Assembly (NCBI RefSeq): GCF_032490495.1
Contig: NZ_JAVYJB010000002.1
Location: 201,094 to 265,093 of the forward strand
Origin: Pilosibacter fragilis
GTDB lineage: Bacteria > Bacillota > Clostridia > Lachnospirales > Lachnospiraceae
DNA length: 64,000 nucleotides
Direction of reading: 5' to 3'
The notes beneath the pieces were generated by a model. The model did no database searches and was not told the origin of the DNA. It worked only from the letters and a program-made list of their open reading frames with translations. A program made the translations under genes and the position numbers. Of the stretch, positions 59,126 to 64,000 are shown one piece after another. How positions within the stretch are numbered: position 1 is the first letter of the stretch; each line of letters opens with the position of its first letter.

Positions 59126-61492
59126 CTACCTGCCCCGTGACTCCCAGAAGTCCGAAAGGCACTGACCAACGTTCTTTCTGTTTACCATCTGGAAATGCTC
59201 CCATTCCCTTGGGAACAGTTCCAGATATTCTTTTTTCAGGAACCTGTCATCGAGAAGCAATATGATCCCTTCGTCCTCCGTCGTCCGGATCACACGGCCC
59301 GCCGCCTGTAAAACCTTATTCATTCCCGGATACTGATACGCAAAGTCAAATCCCGCTTCTTCTTTTTCCTCAAAATATCCCCTGAGAACCTCCTGTTCCA
59401 CGCAGACCATCGGGAGTCCCGTTCCGACGATCACAGCACCGATGAGCCGCTCTTTCTTCAGGTCGATCCCCTCAGAGAACACACCTCCCATGACGCAGAA
59501 TGCCGCAAGGGAGTGATCTCTGGGCTTTTCAAATTCTTCTAAGAATTCCAGGCGTTCCTGTTCCTTCATGCCCTGTCCCTGGACCAGGAGATCCGCTGGG
59601 AAGTCCATGTCCTCCACAGCATATTCCACCTGTTCCATATACTGGTAGGACGGGAAGAATATCATGTAGTTGCCGCTCTTAGAGAGGACCACCTCCCTGA
59701 TATACTCCGCCACCTTCCGGTATTCGCTCTCGCTGCGCCTGGAATAGCGGCTGCTGACGTCCGTCGCAACCATGAGAAGACGTTTTTCTTCCTCGAAGGG
59801 CGAGTTCGCATAGACCGCGTAGTCGTCCTCGTTTCCGGAGAGCAGTGTCTTGTAATACCGGATCGGCAGCATGGTTGCCGAAAACAGGATCGTGCTGTTT
59901 CCCTGGGACATGCAGAGGGAGAGGTTCGCCGACGGGTCCACGCAGAAGAGCCTTACTTTAAAGGAAGTGACTCCCACGTTCTCCGCGTAGATCCGGTAAT
60001 GGTCATCCAAAAGCTCGTACACGTTTAAGAAATCCCTGAGACCAAAGTAAAAGTCCAGAACCGTATCCCTGCCCTCAAACTCCGGAAAATCTTCCAAGAA
60101 TGTCTCCATATCGGAGAACACCGCCATCGCAGCTGCCGCTAAGGATGTCACATCGGAGAGCAGCTGCCATGTCTCGCACTCCCGCTTCATTCCCAGCATC
60201 ACCTGGCTGCATTTTTCCAGATTTTTCTCCAGTCGGGGCGCTTTCTGCTTTACGAGGCGCTTTACGGTGAGGAGATCTTCTTTTTTTAATTCGGCGCTGT
60301 ACATCTCCCTCGCGCGGGAGACCAGATTGTGGGCCTCATCCACGAGGAACAGATAATCACCTTTCTGTCCGTCCGCGAAGTAGCGTTTCAAGCGCACATT
60401 CGGGTCAAACACATAGTTGTAATCGCAGATGATCCCGTCGGTCCAGCTGGAGATGTCCAGACAGTATTCAAATGGGCATACCCGGTACTTTTCCGCGTAC
60501 TGAAGGATCTTCTCTCTTGTCATCTCCTGTTCCAGGTGGAGAATATCGAATACCGCCTCATTGACCCGGTCAAAGTGGCCTTTCGCGTATGGGCACGCGT
60601 CCGGGTTGCACTCGCACTCGTCCATGGGACAGAGTTTTTCCTTTGCCGTTATTGTCACCGAGGTGAAGATCAGGCCATGATCCCTTAAGATCCGAAACGC
60701 CTCCTCCGCCACGGTCCTCGTCACGGTCTTTGCGGTGAGGTAAAAGAGCTTGTCTCCCTTTCCTTCCCCGATGGCACGGACCGCCGGGAATACAGTGGAG
60801 AGCGTCTTTCCGATTCCCGTGGGAGCCTGGATAAACAGGCGTTTTTTCCGGCTGACGGTCCGGTAGACGGATACTACAAGGTCACGCTGTCCCGCCCGGT
60901 AAGGGAACGGGAATTCCAGGTGCCCGATGGAGGCGTCACGGGTCAGCTCATGGTGGTAGAGGTACCTCGCCCACTTAAAGTATTCGTGAACCACGCCGGA
61001 AAACCATGTCTCCAGCTCTTCTCTCGAGCGGTCGGTCTGGAATCTTTTTATTTCCTCTGTTTCAAGGTTACAGTAGGTCATCTGCAGGCGGATCCCGTCG
61101 AGATCTTTGTCGCAGCAGTAAAAATATCCGTAGCACATGGCCTGGGCGAGATGGACCTCGATGGGCTCCTCCAGCCTTGAAATGTCCGTGTACATGCCTT
61201 TGATCTCGTCGATCACCGGGATCCCGTTTTCCGCGAAGATTCCATCGGCGCGTCCCTCCACGAGAAGCGTGATCTCCTGCTCCTCGTCCTGGACCTCATG
61301 CTTTAAGGGGACCTCCGCCCGGTAGCCGGATCCCATCCGCTTCTGGATCTTCCTGTGGATCCTTCCTCCCGCCAGCATGGCATCCTTCTGGGCGTTTCCG
61401 GAACAGCGGTTGTCGATATCCCCGGAGCGCAGCACGAATTCCACCAGGTTCCGGACCGAGATCCGGATCGCTTTCCTGTTTTCTCCGCTCAT
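59126..61492 (-). CDS. Rad3/DinG-type DNA helicase with N-terminal PD-(D/E)XK-like domain
   Basis: A 788-residue protein. Residues about 1-190 resemble a Cas4/AddB-type nuclease fold, with LVEGRADGIF and VIDEIKGMY giving the Asp and Glu-x-Lys positions. The helicase part has Walker A APTGIGKT (near 218), DEAH in LVDEAHNLV, and four cysteines of an iron-sulfur domain (CPMDECECNPDACPYAK and CPFEYC), as in XPD/DinG. The C-terminal motor ends LQAAGRVIRTTEDEG. It unwinds DNA 5' to 3' by family rule. The ATG at 61492 follows GGAAAGGAGCGTCTC; an upstream start adds 51 residues without similarity. Confidence 0.82.
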   Translation of the reverse strand: MSGENRKAIRISVRNLVEFVLRSGDIDNRCSGNAQKDAMLAGGRIHRKIQKRMGSGYRAEVPLKHEVQDEEQEITLLVEGRADGIFAENGIPVIDEIKGMYTDISRLEEPIEVHLAQAMCYGYFYCCDKDLDGIRLQMTYCNLETEEIKRFQTDRSREELETWFSGVVHEYFKWARYLYHHELTRDASIGHLEFPFPYRAGQRDLVVSVYRTVSRKKRLFIQAPTGIGKTLSTVFPAVRAIGEGKGDKLFYLTAKTVTRTVAEEAFRILRDHGLIFTSVTITAKEKLCPMDECECNPDACPYAKGHFDRVNEAVFDILHLEQEMTREKILQYAEKYRVCPFEYCLDISSWTDGIICDYNYVFDPNVRLKRYFADGQKGDYLFLVDEAHNLVSRAREMYSAELKKEDLLTVKRLVKQKAPRLEKNLEKCSQVMLGMKRECETWQLLSDVTSLAAAAMAVFSDMETFLEDFPEFEGRDTVLDFYFGLRDFLNVYELLDDHYRIYAENVGVTSFKVRLFCVDPSANLSLCMSQGNSTILFSATMLPIRYYKTLLSGNEDDYAVYANSPFEEEKRLLMVATDVSSRYSRRSESEYRKVAEYIREVVLSKSGNYMIFFPSYQYMEQVEYAVEDMDFPADLLVQGQGMKEQERLEFLEEFEKPRDHSLAAFCVMGGVFSEGIDLKKERLIGAVIVGTGLPMVCVEQEVLRGYFEEKEEAGFDFAYQYPGMNKVLQAAGRVIRTTEDEGIILLLDDRFLKKEYLELFPREWEHFQMVNRKNVGQCLSDFWESRGR

Positions 61493-61800
61493 GAGACGCT
61501 CCTTTCCTGTGGATATGCTGATCGACCACCGCTCACCACCCCACATATGTTCCTCTTTTTCCTGAATCCTGCTATATGCCGCACATATCGCTCCCGCAAG
61601 TATAACATTTTTACAATTTCCTGTAAAGTAATGCCGTGTGTTCACAGAACATATGGCAGGTCATCTGTCAGAAGCTTTCCGTGCTATTTTCCCGTGCTGC
61701 CGGAATTTTCACGCTTTGTGCCGCCCGCCGGACGCAAAAAAGACAGCCTGCCGTACTTTTCATACAGCCGCTGCCTCTTTCTTTATCTTTATGTATATTT

Positions 61801-62043
61801 TTACGCTACCGCGTGCATCGGATTCTTTCTCTCAAGAAAAGCTTCGAACGGCGCATTCTCGCCGTCATATTCAACGGTGAGGATCTTTGTCAGATCAAGG
61901 CTCAGTACTCCGAGAAGAGACTTCGCGTCGATGATCATACGGTTATAAAATACATTTACATCAAAATCGCAGCCGCTTGCGATGCTGACAAACTCCTTCG
62001 CCTCGTCTGCGGACACAAATTTTACTTTTTTCTGTTTCATCAT
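61801..62043 (-). CDS. HPr-like protein lacking the phosphorylated histidine
   Basis: An 80-residue protein with the size and second half of HPr: NVFYNRMIIDAKSLLGVLSLD keeps the regulatory Ser region (Ser46 in AKSxxG). The first half reads KVKFVSADEAKEFVSIASG and has no GLHARPA, so the His15 that carries phosphate from enzyme I is missing. This is like Bacillus Crh, which also lost His15 and acts only in carbon regulation via Ser46-P and CcpA. A regulatory rather than transport role is inferred. Start MMKQKK follows AAAGGAGTTAAGGAATC. Confidence 0.75.
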   Translation of the reverse strand: MMKQKKVKFVSADEAKEFVSIASGCDFDVNVFYNRMIIDAKSLLGVLSLDLTKILTVEYDGENAPFEAFLERKNPMHAVA

Positions 62044-62109
62044 GATTCCTTAACTCCTTTTTTGTTAAACCCTTTGATGTCAAATCCTTTATATTTTTAC
62101 GATTCTACA

Positions 62110-62138
62110 TTTATACCACATTCAAATTCAAGCGTCAA
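62110..62138 (-). promoter_or_regulatory. Promoter of the HPr-like gene
   Basis: On the minus strand TTGACG (62133-62138), a 17-base spacer and TATAAA (62110-62115), about 65 bases before the start. Confidence 0.7.
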
Positions 62139-62298
62139 TCGACAATTATCACCATCTTTTTGATAGTTTTATGACAAATTTTGTCATTTGTTACAGAAAA
62201 GCAGCCAGATTTGTCTGATGTCTCCGTCAACTCCGGATGTTTTCACACAAAAATCCGGCAATCTGCCCGACAACTCCTATTCTCTGTGGAATACAATC

Positions 62299-62356
62299 AA
62301 AAAAGCCGGATGCACAGCGGCAGTCATCTCTGACATTACCATACTATGCATCCGGC
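62299..62356 (-). terminator. Terminator of the NCS2 permease gene
   Basis: On the minus strand GCCGGATGCA and TGCATCCGGC (62305-62314 and 62347-62356 on plus) pair around a long loop and are followed by TTTTTT. It ends the transcript 21 bases after the stop. Confidence 0.8.
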
Positions 62357-62376
62357 AGTCTTTGGCATTTACATAT

Positions 62377-63762
62377 TTACATTAAAATATACTTGAGGAT
62401 GAAGAGCACCGCCAGGATATACATGACCGGAGTGATCTTCTCCTTCTTTCCGGCAAAGAGGTTCATGACAACATAGGCGATAACTCCCATGGAGATTCCC
62501 TCGGAGATGCTGTAGAAGAACGGCATCGCGATGATGCAGAGGAATGCCGGGATTCCTTCTGCCGGATCCTTGAAATCGATCTCCGATACGGAGCCGATCA
62601 TGTAGAAGCCTACAACGATCAGGGCCGGAGCCGTCGCAAAGGACGGGATTGCAAGGAAGATCGGGGATAGGAACAATGATAGCAGGAACAGGATACCGGT
62701 CGTTAAGGATGTAAGACCGGTTCTACCGCCCTCTGTCACGCCGGAAGCACTCTCCACGAATGTTGTAACTGTGGATGTACCGAGGCAGGCACCGCAGGTC
62801 GTACCGACCGCATCTGCAAGGAGTGCGCCCTTGATCCGCGGGAGTCTTCCCTCGGAATCCAGCATATCCGCCTTCGCGGACACACCGATCAGGGTTCCAA
62901 GTGTGTCGAAAAGGTCAACGAACAGGAACGCGAATACGATAATGATGAATTCCAGTACCGGAACACCCTTTAAACTGAACTTGAACATGATCGGCGCCAG
63001 GCTCGGGATGGAAATTCCGTTGGAAAAATCCGGGAGCAGGTTGTAGAAGCCGAGATCCGGATTCGGGATGTAAATGCCCGCAAACTGGCAGATGATTCCG
63101 AGGATCCAGGTGATCAGGATACCCCAGAGAATATTTCCTTTGACATTCTTTACGATCAGGATTCCAGTGATCAGAACACCAAAGATCGCAAGGAGTACGG
63201 TGATCCCCGCGTCGCTCATGGACGCTGTGAGACCGTCAGCGAGAGTTTTGTTGTAGCCGTCAACAGAGAACAGACCTACAAGCGTTGCTCCACCAATCAC
63301 GATCTTCGCATTCTGAAGACCAAGGAATGTGATGAAGAGACCGATTCCAACGCTGACCGCTTTCTTTAAGTTAAACGGGATCGCGTTGAAAATCGCTTCC
63401 CTGATGTTGAAGCAGGACAGGATGATAAAGATGATACCTTCTGTGAGAACTGCCGCAAGAGCAACTTCCCAGGAATAGCCCATACCGAGAACGACCGTGT
63501 ATGCAAAGTAAGCGTTCAGACCCATTCCAGGTGCCAGAGCAAACGGGTAGTTCGCGAACAGTGCCATACAGAGTGTTCCGATAAAGGATGCCACCGCTGT
63601 CGCTGTGAAGACCGCTCCGTGGTCCATTCCGGCTGCCGCCAGAATGTTCGGGTTTACCGCCAGGATGTACGCCATCGTCATAAACGATGTCACACCGGCC
63701 ATGATCTCAGTCTTAACAGTTGTGTTGTTTTCCTTGAGATGGAACATTTTTTCGAGACTCAT
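62377..63762 (-). CDS. NCS2-family purine permease (guanine/hypoxanthine or adenine type)
   Basis: A 461-residue protein with about 12-14 membrane helices. It matches the AzgA/PbuG branch of NCS2: TVKTEIMAGVTSFMTMAYIL near the N-terminus, ALAPGMGLNAYFAY, FLFVDLFDTLGTLIGV and GTSTVTTFVESASGV, which line the substrate pocket. It takes up a purine base by proton symport. The exact base cannot be told. The start follows TTGGAGGGAAACAA. It has its own promoter and terminator; no purine riboswitch is present upstream. Confidence 0.92.
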   Translation of the reverse strand: MSLEKMFHLKENNTTVKTEIMAGVTSFMTMAYILAVNPNILAAAGMDHGAVFTATAVASFIGTLCMALFANYPFALAPGMGLNAYFAYTVVLGMGYSWEVALAAVLTEGIIFIILSCFNIREAIFNAIPFNLKKAVSVGIGLFITFLGLQNAKIVIGGATLVGLFSVDGYNKTLADGLTASMSDAGITVLLAIFGVLITGILIVKNVKGNILWGILITWILGIICQFAGIYIPNPDLGFYNLLPDFSNGISIPSLAPIMFKFSLKGVPVLEFIIIVFAFLFVDLFDTLGTLIGVSAKADMLDSEGRLPRIKGALLADAVGTTCGACLGTSTVTTFVESASGVTEGGRTGLTSLTTGILFLLSLFLSPIFLAIPSFATAPALIVVGFYMIGSVSEIDFKDPAEGIPAFLCIIAMPFFYSISEGISMGVIAYVVMNLFAGKKEKITPVMYILAVLFILKYILM

Positions 63763-63811
63763 TTGTTTCCCTCCAATTTGTTTTATCAGTTTTTGTTATA
63801 AAACCGCTAAT

Positions 63812-63844
63812 TTCTATTATACGTGGTACTAATAGAAAAGGCAA
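63812..63844 (-). promoter_or_regulatory. Promoter of the NCS2 permease gene with overlapping dyad
   Basis: On the minus strand TTGCCT (63839-63844), a 17-base spacer and TATAAT (63816-63821). The 26-bp dyad TTCTATTA-N10-TAATAGAA (63812-63837) covers the -10 and the spacer and is a likely repressor site. Confidence 0.6.
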
Positions 63845-63883
63845 GGGAAAGAATTTTGGGGGTTCCGAACACGTCATCCGCTC

Positions 63884-63963
63884 GTTACAGTACACGGGCA
63901 CTCCATGCCCGCGCACTGTAACAGGATTTTGCCGATGCTTCGCATTCCGAATCGGCAAAATCC
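63884..63963. repeat. Two adjacent strong hairpins at the right edge
   Basis: GTTACAGT..CGGGCA-CTCCA-TGCCCG..ACTGTAAC (63884-63922) is followed by GGATTTTGCCGAT-N14-ATCGGCAAAATCC (63924-63963), a perfect 13-bp stem. They precede the permease promoter. The GTTAC end and the AATCC/GGATT arms are similar in style to the dispersed repeats at 29149 and 37455. Confidence 0.6.
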
Positions 63964-64000
63964 ACTACCACCACTGTATTGTACGGAATTTTCAGTTCAG

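Noticed and set aside
63763..63963. Purine riboswitch before the NCS2 permease.
   Set aside because: The conserved loop-loop and junction sequences of the purine aptamer are absent; only simple hairpins are present.

Overview
The window looks like a chromosomal segment of a spore-forming, low-to-mid-GC Firmicute of the Lachnospiraceae (Clostridia). The evidence is a spoIVA gene at the left edge, a PolC-type DNA polymerase III, a pyrH-frr-uppS-cdsA-dxr-rseP-ispG-polC string on one strand, a PPi-type phosphofructokinase, ECF transport and a fused single-chain PurL. Most genes are on the minus strand. No prophage, integrase, IS transposase or CRISPR array was seen; the accessory signal lies in metal-handling loci and in dispersed intergenic palindromic repeats.

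Layout. 1-6 kb (minus): DUF512/PDZ radical-SAM-like gene, der, plsY, gpsA, and spoIVA cut by the window edge and preceded by a sigma-E-like promoter. 6-15 kb: prs (plus), a TPR lipoprotein and an EF-G paralogue (minus), then tyrA-aroA (plus). 15 kb: a Pro-Glu-Thr tRNA operon (minus). 16-20 kb: a copper-export module with CsoR repressor, CopA ATPase, a CopZ-like domain fused in frame to CopA but carrying its own ribosome site, and a CsoR-type operator. 20-25 kb: small membrane genes, a metB-like/patB-like transsulfuration pair, NUDIX and flavodoxin-fold genes, and a nitrilase remnant. 25-29 kb: a palindrome array and an ECF transporter (S, T and a fused double ATPase) with a long leader that contains a dispersed repeat and a possible 41-codon gene. 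29-30.5 kb: an isochorismatase-like hydrolase, a tandem repeat and a 215-bp imperfect palindrome. 30.5-42 kb: the large housekeeping block for DNA replication, isoprenoids, phospholipids, ribosome recycling and UMP kinase.

42-46.3 kb holds the most notable locus. On one strand it has a membrane-anchored HMA protein, a truncated Fur-family regulator, a 26-residue membrane protein, an Ala-rich GxxxG membrane protein and a P1B ATPase whose membrane motif is SCA instead of CPC. This matches the described fezABC-type ferrosome (iron-storage organelle) clusters in component types, with extra parts (the 26-aa protein and the Fur-like protein without its metal-binding C-terminus) that I cannot match from memory.

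46.6-64 kb: an LTA-synthase-like enzyme, an RsmH-type methyltransferase, PPi-PFK, a C69 dipeptidase, purL, a sigma-70-like protein without promoter-recognition regions, a LysR regulator, a Rad3-type helicase with an N-terminal nuclease-like domain, an HPr-like protein without the phosphorylated histidine, and an NCS2 purine permease. All assignments come from reading motifs; no database search was run.
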